From assembly GCF_014651955.1 (NCBI RefSeq), contig NZ_BMXW01000003.1:62001-126000 (forward strand): DNA of 64,000 nucleotides. Reading direction: 5' to 3'. Below the pieces are notes generated by a model that was given only the letters and a program-made list of their open reading frames with translations, had not been told where the DNA came from and made no database searches. This document shows, piece by piece, positions 28,872 through 36,891 of this stretch (its first letter is position 1; every line of letters starts with the position of its first letter). The DNA is from Shewanella fodinae. GTDB taxonomy: Bacteria; Pseudomonadota; Gammaproteobacteria; Enterobacterales; Shewanellaceae. The translations under genes and the position numbers were made by a program.

Positions 28872-28889
28872 ATTGTGGTAAACCACAAT
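28872..28889. promoter_or_regulatory. 18-bp perfect palindrome, candidate operator
   Basis: ATTGTGGT-AA-ACCACAAT, exact 8-base arms around two bases, 140 bases upstream of psrA and 425 upstream of the cytochrome gene. It could bind the LuxR-type response regulator at 36298 or another dimeric factor; not testable by eye. Confidence 0.6.
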
Positions 28890-28942
28890 GTGCCGATGGA
28901 TGTGATCCAAGGCATAAGAAGTCTGGTTTTCTGCCTGCAATA

Positions 28943-28958
28943 TGTGAACAGAATTACA
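28943..28958. promoter_or_regulatory. CRP-like site
   Basis: TGTGA-ACAGAA-TTACA, one base off the CRP consensus TGTGA-N6-TCACA. In Shewanella CRP controls many anaerobic respiration genes (established), which fits this place. Confidence 0.5.
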
Positions 28959-29313
28959 TTCTATTTACTAATTAACTAAAGCCGAAAATAACCATTTAAT
29001 GGCGCATAAAAATAGCCAATATTAACTTTTGTTAACTTGGTCACTCTTATAAAAATGTGATATTCCCTGCAATATCTATTTTCTATAAATTAAAAAATAA
29101 ATAATTAATTCATTGATATTATTAGCATTTAAATATTAAAACTATCGATCAATTAGATTTATTTCAATGATATTTTTTTCAATTAGAAAAATTTCATGAA
29201 AGTGATCACCGTCAAACCTCGATATTTTTCCCTTTGCTAAATTCTTAACCGAAATAAAACAACAGCAACATCTTTAAAAGGATGATGCATTAAAACGCAA
29301 TACGAGGACATTG

Positions 29314-29640
29314 ATGATGAAAACCAAAATCCAGCTCGGTGTATTACTGCTGGCCACTGTGCTGGCGGCAGGAGCCACCGCCGCCGATGGCGGCAACCCC
29401 AAAAAAGGTAAACATCTGTATAAGAAGGAATGCAAGGTCTGCCACAGTAAAAGTGATGCCGCTGGGGAATTAACCCCAATGAGCAAAACCATGGCGCAAT
29501 GGGATCGTTTCTTCGATAAAGACAAGCATAAAGCCAAACCTGAAGTGTTCCAAAAGCTGAGTGAGCAGGATCTGAAAGATATTCAGCAATTCCTGTATGA
29601 CCATGCTGCGGATTCAGCTCAGCCTCAGACCTGCGGCTAA
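29314..29640 (+). CDS. Small monohaem cytochrome c
   Basis: 108 residues: signal peptide (to about ATAADG), one CXXCH motif (KECKVCHSK, about 47-51) and a class I fold with a distal Met candidate in LTPMSKTMAQW; C-terminal LSEQDLKDIQQFLYDHAAD is typical of small cytochromes. GAGGA lies before the ATG. The order monohaem cytochrome - barrel protein - OTR is also known in Shewanella oneidensis, so it may pass electrons to OTR or accept them from the quinone-oxidising side. Confidence 0.85.
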   Translation: MMKTKIQLGVLLLATVLAAGATAADGGNPKKGKHLYKKECKVCHSKSDAAGELTPMSKTMAQWDRFFDKDKHKAKPEVFQKLSEQDLKDIQQFLYDHAADSAQPQTCG

Positions 29641-29676
29641 TCCCGGCACTTAGCCAACACAAACCCGATAAACTGA

Positions 29677-29714
29677 CAGCAACAGTATGGAGCATGCTCC
29701 AGGGCCTGTTGCTG
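29677..29714 (+). other. Nested hairpin in the cytochrome-barrel intercistronic region
   Basis: Outer stem CAGCAACAG (29677-29685) with CTGTTGCTG (29706-29714); inside it GGAGC-AT-GCTCC (29689-29700). A further stem GACCGG/CCGGTC lies just before the next ribosome site (AGGAG). Likely an mRNA processing or stability element giving different levels of the two proteins. Confidence 0.6.
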
Positions 29715-29751
29715 CCTGAAAAAGACCGGGGTTCCGGTCAGGAGATAAAAT

Positions 29752-31479
29752 ATGCGCACGTTAGTCGCAATTGTTGTCGCCCAGGCTTTAGGACTTGCCG
29801 CCATGGCCAGCCCAGCTGTTTATGCCGCAGAACAAACAGATAACGCCAAGATTACTGAGCTAAAACAGCAACTGGCAGAGATTACTCAGGAACTGGAAAG
29901 TCTCAACTCTAGGGTGAATAAAACCGAACGTCATGCAGCGCTTGACCGTATCACCTTCACCGGTGATTTTCGCGTCAGAGCTCATTCTCTGCACTATCAG
30001 GACGTTACCTGGAATCCAGCGATACTGGTAAATTTTAGTGATTTTGGTGCCCGCGCCATGGCTGGAGAATACGGTAATCCTGCCGATGCCAATTCACCGC
30101 TCGGTAAAATGATGGCCGCCAATCCTGCACTGGCAAGTGCCTTCCAGAGTGGTCAATTAAACGGGGTTATGCCTTATGTACTGGCTGCCCAGACTCGTCA
30201 GGATATCGACAATGACATTTATTACAACACCCGTCTGCGCTTAAATCTGAAAGCGCAGGTATGGGATAACGTGGACTTTGCCGGGCGCCTCAGTATGTAC
30301 AAAAACTGGGGGGATTCTACCGGAGTTCAGGTGTTCGATTCCTGGCGTTCATTCACTATGGATGGCACCGATTCTGCTAACACTTCCGGTGACTGGTTAC
30401 GAGTAGAACGCGCCTATTTCGACTGGCGCAACATCGGTGGTTCCGAGTTTTACCTGTCCATTGGCCGTCGCCCCTCCACTTATGGCCCACCAAGCCATTA
30501 TCGTGAAAACGAGCTGCGGGGCGGCACCCCTTCCGGCCATTTAGTTAACTTCAACTTTGATGGTATGACTATCGGTTACAAACTCGGTGAATTGACCGGG
30601 GTTGAAGGCCAAGTCGTGCGTTTCTGCTATGGTCAGGGTTTTGAGTCACAATGGGGCAATGGTGAGCTATTTGGTGACACTATCACCAAAGATACCCACT
30701 TGGGCGGCTTTAACATTGATGCCATTAACGATGGCAACCACTTCCTGCAGTTTACCCTGTTCGCGGCCAAGGACATCAACGATGGTTTCAAAGGCACAAT
30801 GGCCTTCCCTAACCAGTTGGCGTCTATCTTTGCACCAACCATGTACCAAGATCTGCAGAAGTTTGACAACTTCAATTTCGTCACTCGGGTTCAACCCAGT
30901 GGAGTGATCGGTGATATGTATCTGGGTGGCGTAGGTTACTCCTACGAAACCGATGATGAGATGAAGTTCTTCGCCTCGTTCGGTTGGACGCGTACCGTTG
31001 GTAATGGCTATGCTGGCATGTTCGGCGGCTTGTTATCAGATGCGGTGTTCACTGCAGAACTGAATAGTGATGGCAGCGAAATCATCATGTCGCCCTCCAC
31101 CGCTGACAGTAACGAAAATCACGATGGCTACGGCGTTTATGTCGGGATGCAGATCCCCGCGCCATACGGAAAATTTGGTCTGGAATACAACTACGGCTCC
31201 AAATACTGGACACCGTTCACCCAGGCGCAGGATGACCCAATCGGCAGCAAACTGGCCACTCGCGGTCATGTCATCGAAGGCTATTACATCTTCGACGTTA
31301 ACCCCCACATGTTCATCAAACTGGCGGGGCTTTACTACGACTATGAATATACCGGCAGTGGCACACCTGTAGGCGCACCGCAGAAAGTCAGTGATGTGCT
31401 CAAAGGTACCGCCTATTCACTGTTACCTGTGATTGATACCGCCTTTGATGTTAATGCTTCACTGACCGTCAACTTCTAA
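29752..31479 (+). CDS. Predicted outer-membrane beta-barrel (DUF3373-like), OTR-associated
   Basis: 575 residues: signal peptide (cleavage after AVYA), a short coiled coil (about 30-62, ITELKQQLAEITQELESL), then a region of alternating beta strands beginning ITFTGDFRVRAHSL and ending in a terminal strand SLTVNF with C-terminal Phe, as in outer-membrane barrels. No cysteines for haem. N-terminal coiled coil plus barrel recalls trimer- or porin-type proteins of the DUF3373 kind. It lies between a monohaem cytochrome and OTR; it could admit tetrathionate or another substrate into the periplasm, or anchor the enzyme. Function is inferred only from position. Confidence 0.75.
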   Translation: MRTLVAIVVAQALGLAAMASPAVYAAEQTDNAKITELKQQLAEITQELESLNSRVNKTERHAALDRITFTGDFRVRAHSLHYQDVTWNPAILVNFSDFGARAMAGEYGNPADANSPLGKMMAANPALASAFQSGQLNGVMPYVLAAQTRQDIDNDIYYNTRLRLNLKAQVWDNVDFAGRLSMYKNWGDSTGVQVFDSWRSFTMDGTDSANTSGDWLRVERAYFDWRNIGGSEFYLSIGRRPSTYGPPSHYRENELRGGTPSGHLVNFNFDGMTIGYKLGELTGVEGQVVRFCYGQGFESQWGNGELFGDTITKDTHLGGFNIDAINDGNHFLQFTLFAAKDINDGFKGTMAFPNQLASIFAPTMYQDLQKFDNFNFVTRVQPSGVIGDMYLGGVGYSYETDDEMKFFASFGWTRTVGNGYAGMFGGLLSDAVFTAELNSDGSEIIMSPSTADSNENHDGYGVYVGMQIPAPYGKFGLEYNYGSKYWTPFTQAQDDPIGSKLATRGHVIEGYYIFDVNPHMFIKLAGLYYDYEYTGSGTPVGAPQKVSDVLKGTAYSLLPVIDTAFDVNASLTVNF

Positions 31480-31520
31480 CCCCATACAACAGCCCCGGGC
31501 AACCGGGGCAGGAGACTCTT

Positions 31521-32894
31521 ATGAAATCACTTGCGTTACTCCTGTTGCTGGCGGCGGGAAGTGCCAGCGCAGCAGCGCCGCACCAAGAGGTACTGAAGGG
31601 GCCCTATGCCAACGGTCCTGAAGTCACCAAGGCCTGCCTGCAATGTCATGAAAAGGAAGCGAAAGACGTCATGAAAACCTCCCACTGGACCTGGGAGCTG
31701 AAACAGCAATTACCTGACCGCACCGTGATGCGCGGCAAGAAAAATGCGATCAACAACTTCTGTGTTTCCATTGCAGGTAACCAACCACGTTGTACCGTGT
31801 GCCATGCTGGCTATGGCTGGAAAGACAACAACTTTGATTTCAAAGATGAAACCAAAGTAGATTGTCTGGTTTGCCATGACACCACCGGCACTTACAGCAA
31901 AACAGTCGCTGGCGAGGCGTTTGAAAACGTCGATCTGGTCAAAGTGGCGCAAAACGTCGGTAAACCTGTACGTGATAACTGCGGCTCCTGTCACTTCTAT
32001 GGAGGTGGCGGTGACGCGGTGAAACACGGCGATCTGGACTCTTCTATGGCTTACCCTGACAAGAATCTGGATGTACACATGAATGCCGATGGTAACGACT
32101 TCCAATGTCAGGATTGTCATCACACCAAGGATCATAATATCAGCGGCAATGCCATGGGCGTGTCACCTGGTGGTGAAGATCATATCGGCTGTACTAACTG
32201 TCATGATGCGGCGCCTCACGCTAACAAACGTTTGAACGCCCATACTGCAACCGTTGCTTGTCAAACCTGCCATATTCCCTACTACGCCCGCCAGGAAGCC
32301 ACCAAGCTCACTTGGGACTGGTCAACTGCCGGTGAAGACCGAGAAGATGCGGTGGATGAATATGGTCGCCATACTTATCTCAAGAAAAAAGGTTCATTCA
32401 CTTGGGGCAAGATGGTGAAACCTAGTTACGCCTGGTACAACGGCAAAGCGGATGCTTATATGGCTGGGGATAAGATGGATCCCACAAAAGTCACTAAACT
32501 GGCGTATCCGCTGGGCGATATCAAAGATCCAAAAGCCAAGATCTACCCGTTTAAGGTGTTTACCGGTAAGCAGATCTACGACAAGAAGAACCATATCTTC
32601 CTCAATCCGAAAACTTACGGTAAAGGCGGTTACTGGAGCGACTTCGACTGGGATAAAGCTGCTCGGCTGGGTATGGAAGCCAGCGAAGCCATGAAAGCGG
32701 TAGGTGCTACCTACAGCGGTGAATACGGCTTTGCACCAACTGAAATGTGGTGGCGTATCAACCACATGGTGTCACCAAAGGAACAAGCGCTCAAGTGTGC
32801 CGATTGCCACAGTGCGAATGGTCGATTGGACTGGAAAGCGCTGGGCTATGAAGGTGACCCAATGAAAGTAAAAGGGACACTACATCGCCAATAA
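31521..32894 (+). CDS. otr: Octahaem tetrathionate reductase (OTR)
   Basis: 457 residues, periplasmic with a signal peptide to about SASA. Eight CXXCH motifs: CLQCH, CTVCH, CLVCH, CGSCH, CQDCH, CTNCH, CQTCH and, far downstream, CADCH. Size and spacing match Shewanella OTR, which reduces tetrathionate in vitro and also nitrite and hydroxylamine; the real physiological substrate is debated. OTR is unusual in a lysine-ligated active-site haem; I cannot assign that Lys with certainty here. GGGGCAGGAG precedes the ATG. Ends in a strong hairpin at 32946. Confidence 0.93.
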   Translation: MKSLALLLLLAAGSASAAAPHQEVLKGPYANGPEVTKACLQCHEKEAKDVMKTSHWTWELKQQLPDRTVMRGKKNAINNFCVSIAGNQPRCTVCHAGYGWKDNNFDFKDETKVDCLVCHDTTGTYSKTVAGEAFENVDLVKVAQNVGKPVRDNCGSCHFYGGGGDAVKHGDLDSSMAYPDKNLDVHMNADGNDFQCQDCHHTKDHNISGNAMGVSPGGEDHIGCTNCHDAAPHANKRLNAHTATVACQTCHIPYYARQEATKLTWDWSTAGEDREDAVDEYGRHTYLKKKGSFTWGKMVKPSYAWYNGKADAYMAGDKMDPTKVTKLAYPLGDIKDPKAKIYPFKVFTGKQIYDKKNHIFLNPKTYGKGGYWSDFDWDKAARLGMEASEAMKAVGATYSGEYGFAPTEMWWRINHMVSPKEQALKCADCHSANGRLDWKALGYEGDPMKVKGTLHRQ

Positions 32895-32945
32895 AACCTG
32901 ACCCGCGTTCCTTGTTTGGTCGGACATAACAAGTGCTCCCGACTA

Positions 32946-32985
32946 GGACCAGTCCCAATCCCTGCTCAGGGACTGGTCCACCTTT
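32946..32985 (+). terminator. Terminator-like hairpin after otr
   Basis: Perfect 11-bp stem GGACCAGTCCC / GGGACTGGTCC, 12-base loop, then acctttcc. The T-run is weak, so partial read-through into the transporter gene is possible. Confidence 0.65.
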
Positions 32986-33073
32986 CCAGACAATAAGACT
33001 AAGCCTTCAGCCAAACTGTCCCAACACCGCTAAACTCAAAGCGTAAATACCAGAAAATTTCGGAATATACAGC

Positions 33074-33131
33074 GTTAACACTGCTAAAAAACTGGCACTG
33101 TTATTGCGGTTATTATAGTAACTGTTAACAC
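33074..33131. promoter_or_regulatory. Repeated GTTAACAC elements upstream of the transporter
   Basis: GTTAACACTG at 33074 and GTTAACACGG at 33124, exactly 50 bases apart; the second lies just before the start codon. Candidate binding sites of a regulator; no known molybdate (ModE) operator was recognised. Confidence 0.45.
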
Positions 33132-33141
33132 GGCAACCTAT

Positions 33142-34284
33142 ATGACTCCATCCAGTCTTGTCTCTGTCAATGTCAACCGCACCTTAGGGGAATTCAGCGG
33201 CGCTTTTGCCGATCTGGGTACTTTTCTGCCGTTAGTGCTGGGGCTTATCGCCCTTAATCAGTTTTCGCCACAAGGTATCTTTTTCGGTTTCGGGATTTTT
33301 GCTCTGGCGGTAGCGCTGTTTTACCGTCGCCCCATCCCGATCCAACCGATGAAAGTGATCTCTGCACTGGTCATCGCCCAAGGCTTGACGCCCGGGATCA
33401 TGCAGGCCAGTGGCATCTTGATGGGAATAATCCTGCTGTTGTTAGCCTTCAGTGGTGCCATCACCTGGCTGTCGCGGCAGATATCCCAGGCCATCAGCGT
33501 GGGTATCCAGTTGGCGATTGGCATCCAGTTGCTGATGATGGGCGGCAAAATGATGGCGGTGACCCCTGCCATAGGTTTTGGTGCATTTGCGTTGATCTTC
33601 CTGTGCCGTTTTTTGCCATTACGTTACGTGTCCATGCCGTTGGTGCTGGTGGCAGGAATGTTGTGGCAATATCATCACGGCGGTGACGTGGCGACTTTCA
33701 GCTTTAATCAAACGCCGTGGCAATTTCACTGGCCGTTAGTGGGTGAATGGTCACAGGCTTTGACGTTACTGGTACTGCCGCAACTGGCGATGACGCTGAC
33801 CAATGCGGTGATAGCGACCTCGGTGGTGGCCAAGGAAAAATTCCCTGAAGAAGCTGAGCGCTTTACGCCTAAAGCATTTGCCACCAGCTCCGGGCTGGCA
33901 AACCTGCTGTTGGCCCCCTTGGGTGCCATTGCCATGTGTCATGGTGCCGGGGGCTTAGCCGTGCAATATCATTTTGGCGCCCGTCGTATGTGGGCTCCTT
34001 TCATCTTTGGCGTCAGCTGTGTAGCGATTGCCCTGAGCTGGGGCGAGTCTGTCGCCTGGCTGCTAAGCCTGATCCCGATGGCGATCCTCGGCAGTTTACT
34101 GTCAATCGCGGGCTTACAGTTAGCCTGGTCAAAACGGTTACTTGATGGCCGACCATTCTGTATGGCGGTTATTGCTTCCACTGCGATTGTCAGTCTGGCG
34201 GTTAACCCGGCAGCCGGATTGCTGGCAGGCTTGGTAGTGGAATTTTGCCGCAGCCGCTGGGAGTTAATCCAAACTATCCGTTAA
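33142..34284 (+). CDS. MOT1/SulP-type molybdate or sulfate transporter
   Basis: 380 residues with about ten to twelve helices. N-terminal LGEFSGAFADLGTFLPLVLGL and the RRPIPIQPMKVISALVIAQG segment match the MOT1 family of putative sulfate/molybdate transporters. Placed between OTR and a sulfur-compound sensor system, and near the molybdenum enzyme PsrA, molybdate import for PsrA or sulfate/thiosulfate movement are both reasonable. The ribosome site is weak, so the start is moderately sure. Confidence 0.8.
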   Translation: MTPSSLVSVNVNRTLGEFSGAFADLGTFLPLVLGLIALNQFSPQGIFFGFGIFALAVALFYRRPIPIQPMKVISALVIAQGLTPGIMQASGILMGIILLLLAFSGAITWLSRQISQAISVGIQLAIGIQLLMMGGKMMAVTPAIGFGAFALIFLCRFLPLRYVSMPLVLVAGMLWQYHHGGDVATFSFNQTPWQFHWPLVGEWSQALTLLVLPQLAMTLTNAVIATSVVAKEKFPEEAERFTPKAFATSSGLANLLLAPLGAIAMCHGAGGLAVQYHFGARRMWAPFIFGVSCVAIALSWGESVAWLLSLIPMAILGSLLSIAGLQLAWSKRLLDGRPFCMAVIASTAIVSLAVNPAAGLLAGLVVEFCRSRWELIQTIR

Positions 34285-34287
34285 CCG

Positions 34288-36120
34288 CTAGTTACGCTGA
34301 TACGGCAACCACAGCCGCGCCCGACATCCTTGACGGTCATGACGGTTTTCCAGTTGCAATAAGCCTTGGTGTTCGGTCATTACATCGCGGCAGATGGCTA
34401 ATCCCAGCCCAAGGCCATGCTCTTTGGTGGTGGCAAAAGACTCCATCAATTGGCTGACCGGCGCGGTCAAACCACTGCCAGTATCGCTCACTTCCAATAA
34501 CAGCCAGGACTGCTGTAATTCTTGCTCACGCTCACTCGGAAATGCTTGATAATCAATGCGGATCTGCAGTTGTCGTTCGCGGCTATTTTCCATCGCATCC
34601 AAGGCGTTTTTCAGCAGATTCACCAGTACCTGACTGAGTCCGACACTGTCACCCAGTATGGCTTGTTCCTCGCCATTGATGTGCAATTGCAATGCGACTT
34701 GCTGCTGCTCTATCGCACGTTGGAACAACGCTAGCGCTTCCTGCAGCAATGGCAGGATCAGCAAAGGCACGCTGCCATTACGGCGGCGGCGTAACAGCCC
34801 ACGAATACGATGCACCACGCCACCAGCACGCATTGACTGGTTGTAGATTTTAGTCAACACCTCATGCAGTTGCTGATGATTCGGGTCTTGCTGATCCAGT
34901 CGCTCCAACGCCATCAAGGCACCTTCACTGTACTGAGTAATCGCCGCAATTGGCTGGTTCAATTCGTGGGCCAGCCCGGCACCAATTTCCCCGACAATGG
35001 CGGCGCTCTGCATTCGCTCCAGCTGTAATTCTTTATCTTTGAGTTGCCGCTCAGTCACCAGCAAAAATTCATTCTTTTGGCGGATTTTGTATTCCAGCCA
35101 CAAATGATACAAAGGTGCCAGAAAGAAAATCGCCAACAGTAGCAGAGCCAGATCTCGATGTAGACGAAACCATTTGCGGGCCGCATCGTACAAGGGCGGT
35201 GGCCCACCATGCAGTTGCAGTTCATCATACAGTTTGATCACTGCCAACTGGCTCACTGGTGCGGTCCAGCCCATCAAGTCGGCACGGATAGCGGCCTCAG
35301 AATCGGCTGGCAGCTCAAACAACGCTTGAGTAATTGCCTGGGTGATAGGACTTGGAACCTGATCAGACGCAGCAAAAGACCAGTTAGGGTACAGCGGCGT
35401 ACTGGTATCACAGTCATAACCCTCAGGGCGTTGGCGATTGATCACCCGAAAATCCTCGCGCTTGACCAGTCCACCCTCCACCATCTCCTCCAATGTACAG
35501 TAAGGTGTAATGGCCGCATCCACCGTGCCATCACGCACCTGATATACCAAAGGCTCTAATGGAAACCCTAAAAAATGAATATCACCAAAAAATGAGCTGG
35601 CTTCTATACCACGTCGGTTCAATAATCCCACGGCGGCCTGATATCCCCCTAGGGCCTGTGGATCACTGGCCACTACTGAGGCACCGCGCATATCCTCTAA
35701 CGTCTTAATCGGGCTGCTTGCCTTCACGATAATGGTCGACCCAATGGCATAGGTTGCACCATTATGTTTTCGACTGCGCATGGTAGCTAACCACGATAAA
35801 GGTAACTGGCTGCTGAGGCTCAGGTATTGGCCGGGATTGGTGACAATAAATTGAATTCGATGATCCAGCAGTTGCTGATCCATCTGGGTAAAGTTCAGCG
35901 GCACCACTTCGAAACGATTGCCCGGCAGCCGGTCGCTCAGATAATCCATCATCGGCTGCCAACGCTGTTTCGCTTGCGCTTCGCCATGATTGGCCAGCAC
36001 GGCGACACGAAACACCGCTTCAATGGGGTCATCGCCCATCTCACCATCGGCAATGGAATGCATCGCCTGACTCTGGCCGCAGCAGAACCACAACAGCAGC
36101 ATCCACCAGTACCGCTTCAT
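34288..36120 (-). CDS. Sensor histidine kinase with periplasmic PhnD-like domain (TtrS/ThsS type)
   Basis: 610 residues from the ATG at 36120 (GGGGTGATT upstream; longer readings run into the response-regulator promoter). Signal peptide, periplasmic phosphonate-binding-like domain (about 35-300: VFRVAVLANHGEAQAKQRWQP; GASVVASDPQALGGYQAAVG; DGTVDAAITPYCTLEEM), one helix (about 323-345), then the kinase: H box GAGLAHELNQPIAAITQ (His385), N box LVNLLKNALDAM, G boxes VSDTGSGL and GLGLGLAI. TtrS and the Shewanella thiosulfate sensor ThsS share this design. Ligand (tetrathionate, thiosulfate or other) cannot be told from sequence; OTR and PsrA nearby support a sulfur oxyanion. Confidence 0.88.
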   Translation of the reverse strand: MKRYWWMLLLWFCCGQSQAMHSIADGEMGDDPIEAVFRVAVLANHGEAQAKQRWQPMMDYLSDRLPGNRFEVVPLNFTQMDQQLLDHRIQFIVTNPGQYLSLSSQLPLSWLATMRSRKHNGATYAIGSTIIVKASSPIKTLEDMRGASVVASDPQALGGYQAAVGLLNRRGIEASSFFGDIHFLGFPLEPLVYQVRDGTVDAAITPYCTLEEMVEGGLVKREDFRVINRQRPEGYDCDTSTPLYPNWSFAASDQVPSPITQAITQALFELPADSEAAIRADLMGWTAPVSQLAVIKLYDELQLHGGPPPLYDAARKWFRLHRDLALLLLAIFFLAPLYHLWLEYKIRQKNEFLLVTERQLKDKELQLERMQSAAIVGEIGAGLAHELNQPIAAITQYSEGALMALERLDQQDPNHQQLHEVLTKIYNQSMRAGGVVHRIRGLLRRRRNGSVPLLILPLLQEALALFQRAIEQQQVALQLHINGEEQAILGDSVGLSQVLVNLLKNALDAMENSRERQLQIRIDYQAFPSEREQELQQSWLLLEVSDTGSGLTAPVSQLMESFATTKEHGLGLGLAICRDVMTEHQGLLQLENRHDRQGCRARLWLPYQRN

Positions 36121-36180
36121 AATCACCCCACCGGATTTAATTGCGTTCAGCCTAATACAGCCATTAAGGCAAATCCTTGA

Positions 36181-36213
36181 ATCACCGCAAACGCTCAGCA
36201 AAAAGCGGGTGAT
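36181..36213. promoter_or_regulatory. Inverted repeat in the sensor/regulator divergent promoter
   Basis: ATCACC (36181) and GGTGAT (36208), with near-matching extensions (ATCACCGC / GCGGGTGAT). Candidate autoregulatory site between the kinase and response-regulator genes. Confidence 0.45.
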
Positions 36214-36297
36214 CTGGCTCCAAAAGCCAACGTTGCTGATTTGTCGCTGTTGCAGCGGCGCATTACTCTTGAGGCAAGGGTCATATTGAGAGCACCA

Positions 36298-36882
36298 ATG
36301 CAACAAACAATCTATCTGGTGGATGATGATGCCGCCATCCGCGATTCGCTCAGTTTTATGCTGGGCCAGTTTGGTTATCAGGTACAAGGATTTGCCGACG
36401 GCATGAGTTTTCTAGCGCACTGCCCACTGCAACAACCCGGCTGCGTTATTCTCGATGCGCGGATGCCAGAGCTGACCGGTCAGGCCTTGCAGCAACGGCT
36501 GCTGCAATGTGACAGCCCGTTAGGCATCATTTTTCTCACCGGTCATGGCGATCTGCCGATGGCAGTTGAGGCATTCCGCCGTGGTGCCTGTGACTTTTTC
36601 CAAAAACCTGTCAATGGTAAAGCCTTGGCAGCCGCCATTGATAAAGCATTGGAAAGTAGTCGTAAGGTGTGGGAAGAACAGCAGTTACAAGCACGCTTTA
36701 ACACCCTCAGCCCCAGAGAACGTCAGGTATTGCAGTTGCTGATCCAGGGGCAGACCAATAAACAGATGTCGGAAGCGTTGTACTTATCACTGCGTACGGT
36801 GGAAGTTCACCGCGCCAACACCATGAAAAAACTTGGGGTACACGCCTTAGGGGAACTGATGAAATACACCCCCCTGTTTTAA
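36298..36882 (+). CDS. LuxR-type response regulator (TtrR/FixJ-like)
   Basis: 194 residues. Receiver domain: YLVDDDAAIRDSL with acidic pocket, phosphoacceptor Asp in VILDARMPELTG (about 50), TGHGD and FFQKPV. C-terminal helix-turn-helix LSPRERQVLQLLIQGQTNKQMSEALYLSLRTVEVHRANTMKKL, split here only for reading. FixJ/TtrR organisation. Start MQQTIYLVDD is chosen by homology; upstream in-frame codons have no site. Divergent from its kinase. Likely activates otr and/or psr operons. Confidence 0.9.
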   Translation: MQQTIYLVDDDAAIRDSLSFMLGQFGYQVQGFADGMSFLAHCPLQQPGCVILDARMPELTGQALQQRLLQCDSPLGIIFLTGHGDLPMAVEAFRRGACDFFQKPVNGKALAAAIDKALESSRKVWEEQQLQARFNTLSPRERQVLQLLIQGQTNKQMSEALYLSLRTVEVHRANTMKKLGVHALGELMKYTPLF

Positions 36883-36891
36883 TTCATCCAT

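Larger units (their letters stand above)
28733..29313. promoter_or_regulatory. Divergent control region between psrABC and the OTR operon
   Basis: 581 bases without a gene, very A+T-rich from about 28960. Contains an 18-bp perfect palindrome at 28872-28889, a CRP-like sequence at 28943-28958, the inverted pair GATATT/AATATC around 29059-29076 and GTTAAC-type repeats near 29030. The region is long enough for several regulators. I cannot place the -10/-35 boxes with certainty. Confidence 0.6.
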
